DNA of 63,246 bases from Clostridium sp. (GCA_023664775.1 JAMPEW010000013.1:1-63246), one strand, 5' to 3'. Shown: positions 25,294 through 33,144, counted from the stretch's first letter. Notes: generated by a model from the letters alone, not told the origin. Program-made: numbers and translations.

Positions 25294-25301
25294 GCCGATA
25301 A
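25294..25301 (+). promoter_or_regulatory. Sigma-28 -10 box of the flagellin gene
   Basis: Perfect GCCGATAA at 25294-25301, 50 bases before the flagellin start. The -35 is weak (no clear TAAA at the expected distance). The leader that follows contains AAGGAGGA around the ribosome binding site, the kind of GGA element that CsrA covers on hag leaders. Confidence 0.6.
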
Positions 25302-25350
25302 AAGGTATAGTTATATAAAATGCTGACGTTCAATATAAGGAGGAACATAC

Positions 25351-26775
25351 ATGAGAATAAATCACAATTCACTTGCGTTAAATGCCAGTGACCATTTTGC
25401 AAAGCTGAATACAAATATAGCAAAGTCCATGGAGCGGCTTTCATCAGGAACGAAAATCACAAGCCCGGCTGATGATTCGGCAGGCTTGGCAATATCTACA
25501 AAAATGGATGCGCAAATCAGAGGTCTTAAAAGAGCATCCTTAAATTCAAATGACGGAATATCTGTTATACAGTCTGCCGAGGGAGGCTTAAATGAGATAC
25601 ACAGTATACTTGCAAGAATGAGAGAGCTTGCGATAAAGGCTGCAAATGATGTGGAATTTGAGGAAGATAGAGATTCCATACAGGAGGAAATTGATTCTCT
25701 TGTTGAGGAAATCAATCAGATAACAGACGTAACTGCATTTAACGGACAGAAGCTTTTGAACGGTGATATGACAAGACGTTCCCTTTCCAGTGAATACAGT
25801 ATTCAGGCTACATACATATCGGAGGAGGTAAGCGTTGGAATTTACGAGCTTGAGGTTACTTCTGTTGCCACACAGGCAATATATGCAACAGGCTTTACCA
25901 GTGCAAGCGGAACCGTAACTGCTGACCAGGCGGGGTCCATACATATTAACGGTTTCAGCGTAGCAATCACGGAGGGCATGACGGCAACAGAGGTTTACAG
26001 TGCGCTTCAATCACATCTTTATAAGATAGGCATAGATGTTATGCCGTCTACTGATGGTGTGACGGAGGCTGATTTTGCCACAGGGGCACAGGTTTATTTC
26101 AGGGCACAGGAGTACGGCTCAAATGAGAAGATAGAAATAGAAGTGAGCAGTGATGAGCTTGCAGCATATCTTGGCGTTACAAACGGAGCTTCGGTAAGTG
26201 GAACGGATTGTGTGGCATCCTTAAATGTAACCGATGATGGATTTTCGTCTACGGCAACATTGCTTACCGATGGCAATAAAATAAATATTGTTGACAGAAG
26301 CGGATTTAATATGACGGTTGAGGTTGATCCTGACCTTGCTCCGGCAGGTGGAGCTACTGCAACCATAGAGGTTCTTTCAGCAGGAACAATGGTAATACAG
26401 ACAGGCTCAAATCAGGGAGAGCAGCTCTCCATAGATATACCGCCGTTGGATGCGGATGGACTTAATGTTGACAATCTTATCATGTATACCCATGCACATG
26501 CATCTAAAGCGGTAGAGCTTATTGATGAGGCAGTGAAAAAGGTGTCTGCCATCCGCTCAAAGCTGGGCGCATATGAAAACAGATTTGAGGATATATTTGA
26601 CAATTTAGAGGTTCAGAATGAAAGTTTGACAGGCGCATATTCAAGAATTATGGATACGGATATGGCGGAGGAAATGACAAATTATACACAGCTTGACGTA
26701 TTATCACAGGCAGCCATTTCCATGATGCAGAGGTCAAATGAAAGACCTGAATCCATATTGCAGCTTCTGCAGTAG
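25351..26775 (+). CDS. hag: Flagellin
   Basis: 474 residues. The N-terminal D0/D1 begins MRINHNSLALNASDHFAK and includes RLSSGTKITSPADDSAGLAIS. The C-terminal D1/D0 ends QAAISMMQRSNERPESILQLLQ. The middle (about residues 140-395) is variable beta-rich sequence that forms the exposed part of the filament. It is exported by the flagellar type III system with FliS, whose gene follows. fliW and csrA at 60.2-60.9 kb supply the homeostatic switch that controls flagellin translation in Gram-positive bacteria. AAGGAGG precedes ATG 25351. Confidence 0.95.
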   Translation: MRINHNSLALNASDHFAKLNTNIAKSMERLSSGTKITSPADDSAGLAISTKMDAQIRGLKRASLNSNDGISVIQSAEGGLNEIHSILARMRELAIKAANDVEFEEDRDSIQEEIDSLVEEINQITDVTAFNGQKLLNGDMTRRSLSSEYSIQATYISEEVSVGIYELEVTSVATQAIYATGFTSASGTVTADQAGSIHINGFSVAITEGMTATEVYSALQSHLYKIGIDVMPSTDGVTEADFATGAQVYFRAQEYGSNEKIEIEVSSDELAAYLGVTNGASVSGTDCVASLNVTDDGFSSTATLLTDGNKINIVDRSGFNMTVEVDPDLAPAGGATATIEVLSAGTMVIQTGSNQGEQLSIDIPPLDADGLNVDNLIMYTHAHASKAVELIDEAVKKVSAIRSKLGAYENRFEDIFDNLEVQNESLTGAYSRIMDTDMAEEMTNYTQLDVLSQAAISMMQRSNERPESILQLLQ

Positions 26776-26899
26776 TTATTATAGGTAAAGCAAAATAAGA
26801 CTGCAGCGTCAGCCCATGCGTTCCCGATATACAAGGGAAACCGGAACATATGCCGAAGGCAGATATGGAATGACTGACGTTCAAGGGAGGACACTGGGT

Positions 26900-27379
26900 A
26901 TGACGAAGGAACAGATACAGGAGTATACACTTAAAACAAGTCAGGCAAATCATAGCGGGCTTATGGTTATCCTTTTCGATGTGGAGAGAATCCATACAGG
27001 AGATGCCTTAAGTGCATATATGGCAGGCGATACAGACGAATATTTAAAATATATTGAGCTTGCAAAAAGAGCCCATAATGAAATTATGTCGGGTGTAAAT
27101 CCCACAGATAAGGCTGGCGCAAATATGCTTAAAGTACTGCGGTATATATATGCGAGGCTTGTAAAAAGCGCTGTAACGAGAAAGCCTGATGAGCTTGAAA
27201 GATGCATGGCTATGATGGACAAATTTAAGGCTTGTTTTGAGAAGCTTCAGGAGATAGATGACCCTGCGCCTGTGATGAAAAATACCCATCAGGTCTATGC
27301 GGGACTTACATATGGACGTGGAACGCTCAATGAAAGCGTTGACGTGCAAAATTATGGCAGCAGAGGGTATAAAGCGTAA
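26900..27379 (+). CDS. fliS: FliS-like flagellin export chaperone
   Basis: 159 residues from ATG 26900, chosen because GGGAGG lies nine bases upstream; the frame is open from 26816 but has no binding site there. All-helical, with LMVILFDVERIHTGDAL in helix 1-2 and the FliS-like NPTDKAGANMLKVLRYIYARLV core. It is longer than Bacillus FliS (133) because of a Gly/Asn-rich tail after residue 135. FliS binds the C-terminal D0 helix of flagellin and stops premature polymerisation. Position after flagellin supports the call. A CCGATAT at 26824-26830 could be a weak sigma-28 box. Confidence 0.75.
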   Translation: MTKEQIQEYTLKTSQANHSGLMVILFDVERIHTGDALSAYMAGDTDEYLKYIELAKRAHNEIMSGVNPTDKAGANMLKVLRYIYARLVKSAVTRKPDELERCMAMMDKFKACFEKLQEIDDPAPVMKNTHQVYAGLTYGRGTLNESVDVQNYGSRGYKA

Positions 27380-27399
27380 TTTTTTGGAGGGTAAATAAA

Positions 27400-27816
27400 G
27401 TGAAAAAGGATGATTGTATTTTTTGTAAGATAGCAGCAGGAGAAATTCCATCAACAACTGTTTATGAGACAAATGAATTTAAGGTGTTTTTTGATATTGC
27501 GCCTGCAAGCAAGGGACATGCACTCATAATTCCAAAGGAGCATTTTGACAATATTTTTTCCTTGGATAGCGAGACGGCAGGCAAGCTGTTTTCGCTTGCA
27601 ACGGTTGTTGCAGGGGCGCTTAAGGAGGAGACAGGCTGTGACGGAATGAACCTTCTTCAAAATAACGGCGAGGTGGCAGGGCAGACGGTTCATCATTTTC
27701 ATATGCATCTCATTCCGAGATATGAGGGTGACGATATTAAGCTTGTGCCTGCATCCCATGAGGCAGATAAGGATTATCTTGCAGACCTTGCAGTGAGGGT
27801 TAAGAAGCATATATAG
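27400..27816 (+). CDS. HIT-family nucleotide hydrolase (HinT-like)
   Basis: 138 residues with CIFCKIAAGEIPS at the start, the HALIIPKEHFDNI core, and the histidine triad HHFHMHLIPRY. HinT-type enzymes hydrolyse AMP-lysine and other adenosine phosphoramidates. Start is GTG 27400, preceded by GGAGGG at the right distance; no ATG lies nearby. The gap to the fliS-like gene is 20 bases, so it may be cotranscribed with it. A clean terminator follows. Confidence 0.9.
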   Translation: MKKDDCIFCKIAAGEIPSTTVYETNEFKVFFDIAPASKGHALIIPKEHFDNIFSLDSETAGKLFSLATVVAGALKEETGCDGMNLLQNNGEVAGQTVHHFHMHLIPRYEGDDIKLVPASHEADKDYLADLAVRVKKHI

Positions 27817-27843
27817 ATAAACGAAAATATCCTAAAGAATGTC

Positions 27844-27876
27844 GCCTCTCTGTGGATTAGACAGAGAGGCATTTTT
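27844..27876 (+). terminator. Terminator after the HIT gene
   Basis: GCCTCTCTGT and ACAGAGAGGC form a perfect 10-bp stem with a 7-base loop, followed by ATTTTTATTT. Confidence 0.85.
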
Positions 27877-28008
27877 ATTTCTTCTTAACTACAACATTAT
27901 TCCGAAGGAACTGTAAAAAGTTCCCTTGTATTTCTTAAAAATGGGTTTTGATAGTATTTTACAGGAAAATGTGATAAAATTTAAGAGAAAGAAGGAGATA
28001 CATACAAG

Positions 28009-28506
28009 ATGGAAGTCGATATTTTAATTGATAAAATTACGGATTGCCTGATAGACACAAGAACTGGCGAGGAAGTGGAAACGGAATATCGGATGCGTGA
28101 AACACCGATTAAACCCAAAGATTATAAAGGGTGGAAATTCAATTGGAGTATTACAGAGAAAAAAGGGTATAATATTTATGAGCTTTTCTTAAAAGGCGAT
28201 GATATGGTTCAGGGTAGGATTTCTGTAAAGGTTGATGGTGGAGTTGCAGACGTGGATATTGTAGAAACGGCACCGCATAATTACAGCCACACAGGAAGAT
28301 ATGAAGGAGTTGGTGCGCATCTATTTGCAATTGCCTGTCAAGTAAGCCTTGATGAGGGGTGTGACGGTTTTGTGGCATTTACATCAAAAAGCGATTTAGT
28401 GGAATACTATAAAGAAAAGCTAAATGCAGGTGTGTTTCGCGATAGGAGAATGTATATTGATGAAAATGCTGCACGGATATTGTTAGACAAATATATGAGA
28501 AAGTAG
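28009..28506 (+). CDS. GNAT-like protein of an accessory gene pair
   Basis: 165 residues. The N-terminal part is a beta-rich sheet; the middle VQGRISVKVDGGVADVDIVETAPHN plus YEGVGAHLFAIACQVSLDEG has the strand-4/helix-3 layout of GNAT acetyltransferases. The pyrophosphate loop Q/R-x-x-G-x-G/A is replaced by YEGVGAH, and the end YYKEKLNAG resembles the FYEKLGF region. Acetyl-CoA binding is therefore likely but not certain. AAGGAG precedes ATG 28009. The next gene begins eight bases after its stop, so the two form a pair. It lies in a small island between conserved genes. Confidence 0.6.
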   Translation: MEVDILIDKITDCLIDTRTGEEVETEYRMRETPIKPKDYKGWKFNWSITEKKGYNIYELFLKGDDMVQGRISVKVDGGVADVDIVETAPHNYSHTGRYEGVGAHLFAIACQVSLDEGCDGFVAFTSKSDLVEYYKEKLNAGVFRDRRMYIDENAARILLDKYMRK

Positions 28507-28514
28507 GTGTTTGT

Positions 28515-28697
28515 ATGTTGGCGATGGCTGAAAAAACGACAGATTATACACATGATATTGCTTATTATGCAAAAGACAGCAGATTGACGGAACCGTCTGA
28601 TGGTAAAAGGTATGAGTGGCGTAAAATGATTGAACTTTCAAAAGAATTAGGCAGACCACTCACTGATGCAGAGGCAGAGGAATTTAGGATTGAGTAA
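28515..28697 (+). CDS. 60-residue partner of the GNAT-like gene
   Basis: 60 residues, charged, with the helix-turn-like ends YEWRKMIELSKELGRPLTDAEAEEF and no Cys or membrane segment. AGGTG lies before ATG 28515; the ATG at 28524 is also possible. It sits eight bases after the GNAT-like gene. Small acidic partners next to GNAT proteins are sometimes antitoxins, but in those modules the antitoxin usually comes first and has a DNA-binding ribbon-helix-helix, which I do not see. Function unknown. Confidence 0.6.
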   Translation: MLAMAEKTTDYTHDIAYYAKDSRLTEPSDGKRYEWRKMIELSKELGRPLTDAEAEEFRIE

Positions 28698-28744
28698 CTA
28701 AAAACAGCAATTTATAGGCAGGATAAAAATCCTGCTATGATTCG

Positions 28745-28798
28745 CCCAAAGCGCCATTAAAGTTGTGGCAGCATAAAGAGTGCCAAAGGCACTTTGTT
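28745..28798 (+). repeat. Dispersed ~52-bp intergenic repeat, copy A
   Basis: CAAAGCGCCATTAAAG..GTGGCAGCATAAAGAGTGC..AAGGCACTTTGT. It matches copy B at 39030-39080 in all but about five positions. The 3' half can fold (AGTGCC-AAA-GGCACT). A shortened relative (AAAGCGCC..ACTTTGTTTTG) occurs at 30070-30096 before the toxin gene. Confidence 0.65.
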
Positions 28799-28945
28799 TT
28801 GCGAAAAATTAAATTCATCACTTGACAATGCCGCATAGAATTAGTATTCCAATGGAAATCGAGATAATTTCAAAACCATATTCAAATATTTTTGCACTTA
28901 TTTAGCAGGATACGATAGCTGCGGGGTTCCACGGTGCAACAGACT

Positions 28946-29719
28946 TTATATTATTGACCGATAGATTAAATATAGAATTGTAAGATGCAGCGGATAGTAC
29001 ATGTAAAAGGTATATTTTATAGACGGTCCTTTTTTGCCGTTGTGCAATGCAATCGGGATAATTGATATAAGTGCAAAAAGCTCCCTTGGATTTTCAAAAA
29101 GAAATATACAGATAAGCATTGCAATTAAAATTTTCACAGGCTTGTCACGGAATATATAGAAAACAAGGATAAGCAATATTCCGAAAATGCTATAGTCTGT
29201 GTTGAGCAGAACAGATAATGCAGTTATACCGATAATACATATAAAAATAAGAGCCGTTTGGACGGACATGGGTCTGTATTCTGAAGCTGTATGTTTTTCC
29301 TGTATGATGTGATTTCTGTAGCTGTCTAACAGTATTACGCATATAAGCCCCATGCACAGTGTGAAGAATACATTTAGGCTTGAAAAAGAAAAGGGTGCTT
29401 TATATATTGCAAGTGAAAAGGGAATTTGGGAAATCAGCGCAAAAATAAAAAGCCGTAAGACATAGCGCCATGCATTTCTCGTATGATAATACCCTTCTAC
29501 AATAAGGTAACAGAATATAGGGAAAGCGATTCTCCCGATGTCTCTTAAAATCCAGTAAACATCAGCCTTCAAAATTCCCGATAGATATACGTTCCCGTCC
29601 ACATATTTTGTTCCTACCACAGCGCCGATGTGGTCGATTGTCATGCATAGTATCGCAATCAGCTTTAGCGTAAAGGAATTTAAGCATTTGTAATTTCTTA
29701 TTTTTTGTTGCTCTGACAT
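28946..29719 (-). CDS. TraX-family membrane protein
   Basis: 257 residues, about seven to eight membrane helices. TraX-family hallmarks are LIAILCMTIDHIG near the start, IGRIAFPIFCYLIVEGYYHTRN, and YPLHLTILYLIY at the end. F-plasmid TraX acetylates the pilin N-terminus. Chromosomal relatives in Firmicutes belong to the acyltransferase-like membrane proteins and have no settled role. Length is normal and the frame intact. It starts at the ATG at 29719; AGGGGAACT upstream could serve as ribosome binding site. It lies in the accessory island next to the toxin-antitoxin locus. Confidence 0.85.
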   Translation of the reverse strand: MSEQQKIRNYKCLNSFTLKLIAILCMTIDHIGAVVGTKYVDGNVYLSGILKADVYWILRDIGRIAFPIFCYLIVEGYYHTRNAWRYVLRLFIFALISQIPFSLAIYKAPFSFSSLNVFFTLCMGLICVILLDSYRNHIIQEKHTASEYRPMSVQTALIFICIIGITALSVLLNTDYSIFGILLILVFYIFRDKPVKILIAMLICIFLFENPRELFALISIIPIALHNGKKGPSIKYTFYMYYPLHLTILYLIYRSII

Positions 29720-29873
29720 AAATAGTTCCCCTAATCTTGAATATCAGCCCGCTTCAAATTTGCTTTTAGCAAATGGACTAGCATAATTTATTAACGTAAC
29801 AAATTTTAGCACAGTATTTTTATGGGGGCAATTGGTTTCTGTGTTTTGGCACAGACGTAGGTTCAAAAATTAT

Positions 29874-29902
29874 TTGACATATCTTATGCATTTTCATATA
29901 AT
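29874..29902 (+). promoter_or_regulatory. Consensus sigma-A promoter of the CptI antitoxin RNA
   Basis: Perfect TTGACA (29874-29879), a 17-base spacer and perfect TATAAT (29897-29902), the strongest promoter seen in the window. High antitoxin RNA output is expected for a type III system. Confidence 0.85.
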
Positions 29903-29930
29903 ACTATTAAATGTGGAGCAATCCACCATT

Positions 29931-30022
29931 GAAAATATTGTTCGCTTACTGGAAGCGACTAATAAATGTCCGGCTCGAAAATATTGTTCGCTTACCGGAA
30001 GCGACTAATAAATGTCCGGCTC
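29931..30022 (+). repeat. Two tandem 46-bp antitoxin repeats
   Basis: Units 29931-29976 and 29977-30022, each starting GAAAATATTGTTCGCTTAC and ending TGTCCGGCTC. The only difference is ACTGG against ACCGG. Confidence 0.95.
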
Positions 30023-30030
30023 GAAAATCC

Positions 30031-30066
30031 CAGCCTTATCGCTTAGGCGATAAGGCTCTTTTTACT
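30031..30066 (+). terminator. Intrinsic terminator between antitoxin repeats and toxin gene
   Basis: AGCCTTATCGC-TTAG-GCGATAAGGCT followed by CTTTTTAC. Partial read-through supplies toxin mRNA in this type of locus. Confidence 0.9.
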
Positions 30067-30104
30067 TTAAAGCGCCAAAGTTACTTTGTTTTGAGGAGAA
30101 TGTT

Positions 30105-30575
30105 ATGGATTACCAAGAAGGGTATGTCTATCATATCAAGGAAGAATATTTTTTTAAAGCAAACGATCCGAACCTTATGCAAAATAAGGAAAACGGCAAG
30201 TATCGTCCGACCTTTTATTGCATGCGTGATAAAAAAACATCATTGCTTTGGCTTGTCCCGCTTAGTAGTCGTGTTAAAAAATTTCAAGCAATTTATGATA
30301 AACAAGTAGAAAAATATGGTAACTGTTTGACTATTGTTATAGGAGAATATGACGGTAAACAGGCTGCATTTCTTTTACAGAATATGTTTCCAATTACAGA
30401 AAAATATCTTGACCATGTACATACCCGTAATAACAACCCTGTTCCTGTTAAATACTCTATACAAACGGAAATAAAAACAAAAATGAAACGAATATTACAA
30501 TTGCATGCACGTGGGAAAAAGATTGTATTTCCTGATATTTCAAGACTTGAAAGTTTAATGTTAAAGGAAGGATAA
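30105..30575 (+). CDS. cptN: CptN/ToxN-AbiQ family endoribonuclease toxin
   Basis: 156 residues with the CptN layout: MDYQEGYVYHIKEEYF start, NKENGKYRPTFYC, LLWLVPLSSRVKKF, VIGEYDGKQAAFLLQNMFPI and PDISRLESLML at the end. ToxN-type toxins are small SH3-like barrel RNases; the conserved RPTFYC and LSSR regions form the active groove. The upstream repeats and terminator complete the type III module. Such loci stabilise plasmids or abort phage infection. GAGGAG precedes ATG 30105. Length is normal for CptN, and nothing suggests inactivation. Confidence 0.9.
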   Translation: MDYQEGYVYHIKEEYFFKANDPNLMQNKENGKYRPTFYCMRDKKTSLLWLVPLSSRVKKFQAIYDKQVEKYGNCLTIVIGEYDGKQAAFLLQNMFPITEKYLDHVHTRNNNPVPVKYSIQTEIKTKMKRILQLHARGKKIVFPDISRLESLMLKEG

Positions 30576-30592
30576 CTCTTAAAAACAAATTC

Positions 30593-30621
30593 TTGACAAC
30601 GATAAGGGAAAGGAGTATTGT
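30593..30621 (+). promoter_or_regulatory. Promoter of the SAM riboswitch-metK unit
   Basis: TTGACA at 30593-30598, a 17-base spacer and TATTGT at 30616-30621, about 20 bases before the riboswitch. Confidence 0.65.
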
Positions 30622-30641
30622 ATAAGCACAATAATATATCT

Positions 30642-30757
30642 CTCTTATTCAGAACGGTGGAGTCATAAGGGACTATGAAGCTGTGGCAACCCCATTTTAT
30701 GGAAGGTGCTTTCCTGAGCGGAAATCATATATTTATATGATAATCGAGCAATAAGAG
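30642..30757 (+). ncRNA. SAM-I (S-box) riboswitch
   Basis: Closing stem CTCTTATT/AATAAGAG, then the S-box landmarks AGAACGGTGGAG (kink-turn strand), GGGACTATGAAGCTGTGGCAACC, and AGGTGCTTTCCTGAGCG. It lies upstream of metK, the SAM synthetase, so SAM binding closes a feedback loop: SAM favours P1 and lets the downstream terminator form. Confidence 0.9.
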
Positions 30758-30778
30758 GATTTTATAAAAAGTCCTTCG

Positions 30779-30811
30779 AGTCCGATTATGATAATCGGAT
30801 TTATTTTTTTT
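30779..30811 (+). terminator. Riboswitch terminator before metK
   Basis: TCCGATTAT-G-ATAATCGGA followed by TTTATTTTTTTT. The preceding AAGTCCTTCGAG can pair with alternative sequence to form the antiterminator. Confidence 0.8.
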
Positions 30812-30898
30812 GAGAGATATAGCATGGGGACGGTATCGTATACCTGTTCCGATTCTATTAAAAGTGTAATGCTGAAAGAAAACGGAGGTAATGTACAA

Positions 30899-32089
30899 AT
30901 GGAAAAATTATTATTCACTTCAGAATCAGTAACAGAGGGACATCCTGACAAAATCTGTGACCAAGTATCAGATGCAATACTTGATGCATTGCTTGCACAG
31001 GATCCTATGAGCAGAGTGGCATGCGAAACGGCGGTAACCACAGGACTGGTGCTTGTTATGGGAGAGATTACCACAAAAGCACAGATTGACATTCAAAGCA
31101 TAGTAAGGGAAACGATACGTGAAATCGGGTATGACAGGGCAAAATATGGCTTTGACTGTGACACATGTGGCGTCATAACTGCACTTGACAAGCAATCGGC
31201 AGATATAGCAATGGGTGTTGACAAGGCGCTTGAAGCAAAGGAAAATACCATGAGCGACGAGGAGATAGAGGCAATTGGCGCAGGAGACCAGGGCATGATG
31301 TTCGGCTTTGCAACAAATGAGACGGCAGAGCTTATGCCATACCCAATCGCCCTTGCCCATAGGCTTGCACTCAAGCTTACTGAGGTTAGAAAAAACGGAA
31401 CGCTTCCATATTTAAGACCTGACGGAAAGACACAGGTTTCAGTGGAGTATGATGAGAACGGAAAACCAAGCAGGCTTGATGCTGTTGTGCTTTCCACACA
31501 GCATAGCGAGAGTGTTACGCAGGAGCAGATACATACGGATATTAAAAAGTATGTTTTCGATGCTGTGCTTCCACAGGACATGGTAGACGAGAATACAAAA
31601 TTTTTCATCAATCCGACAGGAAGATTTGTAATCGGTGGACCAAACGGTGACAGCGGACTTACAGGAAGGAAGATTATTGTGGACACCTATGGTGGATATG
31701 CACGTCACGGCGGCGGTGCATTTTCGGGAAAGGACTGCACGAAGGTTGACCGTTCGGCGGCATATGCAGCAAGATATGTTGCAAAAAATATTGTTGCGGC
31801 AGGACTTGCCGAAAAATGTGAAATACAGCTTTCCTATGCAATAGGCGTTGCAAAGCCTACCTCCATAATGGTTGACACATTTGGAACAGGCGTGCTTTCA
31901 GATGAGAAGCTGGTTGACATTATAAGGGAAAACTTTGATTTAAGACCTGCCGGCATTATAAAAATGCTCGACCTTAGAAGACCGATATATAAAAAGACGG
32001 CGGCATACGGACATTTTGGAAGAACGGACGTGGAGCTTCCTTGGGAAAAGACAGATATGGCGGATAAGCTTGCATCATATATGTCCTAA
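30899..32089 (+). CDS. metK: S-adenosylmethionine synthetase
   Basis: 396 residues: [17 protein letters not shown] at the start, [10 protein letters not shown] (ATP-binding), and [16 protein letters not shown] (P-loop-like) further on. It makes SAM from methionine and ATP. I start at ATG 30899, preceded by GGAGGT; the frame is open from 30788, but that stretch is the riboswitch terminator. Regulated by the SAM-I riboswitch. The product feeds the methyltransferases in the window among others. Confidence 0.97.
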   Translation: MEKLLFTSESVTEGHPDKICDQVSDAILDALLAQDPMSRVACETAVTTGLVLVMGEITTKAQIDIQSIVRETIREIGYDRAKYGFDCDTCGVITALDKQSADIAMGVDKALEAKENTMSDEEIEAIGAGDQGMMFGFATNETAELMPYPIALAHRLALKLTEVRKNGTLPYLRPDGKTQVSVEYDENGKPSRLDAVVLSTQHSESVTQEQIHTDIKKYVFDAVLPQDMVDENTKFFINPTGRFVIGGPNGDSGLTGRKIIVDTYGGYARHGGGAFSGKDCTKVDRSAAYAARYVAKNIVAAGLAEKCEIQLSYAIGVAKPTSIMVDTFGTGVLSDEKLVDIIRENFDLRPAGIIKMLDLRRPIYKKTAAYGHFGRTDVELPWEKTDMADKLASYMS

Positions 32090-32170
32090 GGGGAAACAGC
32101 GAAGCCGGTGGATTCCTTAGGACACGGCTTCGCACGAAACGTGGAGTGATACTATACACGTCCTGAGGGG
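32083..32170 (+). repeat. Dispersed hairpin element with conserved 3' flank, copy A
   Basis: GTCCTAAGG pairs with CCTTAGGAC around an inner GCGAAGCCG..CGGCTTCGC pair, then GCTTCGCACGAAACGTGGAGT. The region 60121-60214 has the same plan (GTCCTAAG.., AGATTCCTC, GCTTCACACCAAATGTGGAGT), with about 25 of 34 bases identical in the 3' part. The element overlaps the metK stop region. Confidence 0.5.
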
Positions 32171-32195
32171 AATAATTGAGAAAGAGGTGCACATA

Positions 32196-33125
32196 ATGAA
32201 AAATATGTTGAATTTTAAAAACTTTTCTGCTGAGGAGCTTCAGGGTATCTTAGCCCTTGCTCTTGACATGAAAAAAAATCCTGAAAAATACAGTGGGGCG
32301 CTTAAAGGAAAGAAGCTTTATACTCTGTTTGAAAAAACGTCAACGAGAACATTTTTATCCTTTACCACAGGTATTACGGAGCTTGGCGGAACATATTACA
32401 ACCAGCTTTGGCGGGATTCTAATTTTGTTCTCGGCGAGCCTGTAAGCGAAATAAAATATGTATGCAGAAATGTTGATATTATTATGGCACGTCTTATAAA
32501 AAATGAAACCGTGGAGCTGTTTGGCAGAAATGTTACCGTACCGTTTATAAACGGCTGTGATAACTCATACCATCCATGTCAGATACTTGCGGACGCCCTT
32601 ACAATTATTGAGCGTTTTGGAAGTCTTGATGTTAAGCTTATGTACATCGGTGCAAAGAATAATGTATTTAATTCACTTGTAGAGTTTTTCTCAAAGATGA
32701 AGATAGGAACAATATATGGACTTACGCCGCTTGTAAATGACACCGTCTGCGGGGAGGAGTTCTTTGAGGCTGCCAAGGCTACAGGACATTATGTTGAGCT
32801 TGACCCTGCCATGCCGCTTGAGGAGGCAAAGGGCTATGTAAAGGATATGGATATACTTTACACGGATACATGGGTTGATATGGAGTTCTTCAACAACCCT
32901 GAATATGCAGACAAGAAAGCGCAGATAATGGCAAAGATGATGCCGTATCAGTTGAACGATGAATTTTTGGAGGGAAGCAAGGCGGTTGTCATGCATGACA
33001 TGCCGATGCATGCGGGCTATGAGATTGCCCAGAGCGTGATTGACAAAAATCTTGATGTTATTTTAAATCAGGCAGAAAACAGGAGACATGCTGAAAAGGC
33101 GGTTATGGTAACATTACTCAAATAA
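32196..33125 (+). CDS. Ornithine/aspartate carbamoyltransferase-like protein of unknown substrate
   Basis: 309 residues from ATG 32196 (AGAGGTG upstream; GTG 32187 would add three residues and overlap the binding site). Carbamoyl-phosphate loop FEKTSTRTFLSF keeps STRT but has Phe where OTC and ATC have Arg. HPCQ(I)LAD is OTC-like. The amino-acid binding loop, HCLP in OTC and HPLPR in ATC, is HDMPMHAGYE here. It therefore belongs to the transcarbamoylase superfamily but probably uses neither ornithine nor aspartate. Known variants use N-acetyl- or N-succinyl-ornithine, putrescine, or are of the unassigned YgeW type. A true pyrB lies 0.8 kb downstream. Confidence 0.8.
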   Translation: MKNMLNFKNFSAEELQGILALALDMKKNPEKYSGALKGKKLYTLFEKTSTRTFLSFTTGITELGGTYYNQLWRDSNFVLGEPVSEIKYVCRNVDIIMARLIKNETVELFGRNVTVPFINGCDNSYHPCQILADALTIIERFGSLDVKLMYIGAKNNVFNSLVEFFSKMKIGTIYGLTPLVNDTVCGEEFFEAAKATGHYVELDPAMPLEEAKGYVKDMDILYTDTWVDMEFFNNPEYADKKAQIMAKMMPYQLNDEFLEGSKAVVMHDMPMHAGYEIAQSVIDKNLDVILNQAENRRHAEKAVMVTLLK

Positions 33126-33144
33126 ACAGGTGACGGTGCTGTAA

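Larger units (their letters stand above)
29909..30066 (+). ncRNA. cptI: CptI-type antitoxin RNA (type III toxin-antitoxin)
   Basis: The transcript from the consensus promoter contains two direct 46-base repeats (29931-29976 and 29977-30022) that differ at one base, plus the first bases of a third. Each holds the hairpin CGCTTACYGGAAGCG and a TGTCCGGCTC end able to form the pseudoknot arms known for CptI/ToxI units. A strong terminator follows, then the toxin gene. In type III systems the toxin RNase cuts this RNA into single-repeat units that wrap and inhibit it; the terminator sets the antitoxin:toxin ratio. Unit length is close to the 45-nt CptI unit known from Eubacterium rectale. Confidence 0.85.

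Noticed and set aside
29931-30022. CRISPR-like repeats
   Set aside because: The two 46-bp units abut without spacers and sit before a toxin gene, so they are a type III antitoxin. The 83-bp units at 43856 also have no spacers.
29911-30309. 132-residue plus-strand frame across the CptI repeats and the toxin start
   Set aside because: It is open only because 46 is not a multiple of three and stops are rare there. The repeats, terminator and toxin frame explain the DNA fully.
30788-30898. 37-residue N-terminal extension of MetK
   Set aside because: It would be encoded by the riboswitch terminator and its T-run. ATG 30899 has a GGAGGT site and matches the family start.
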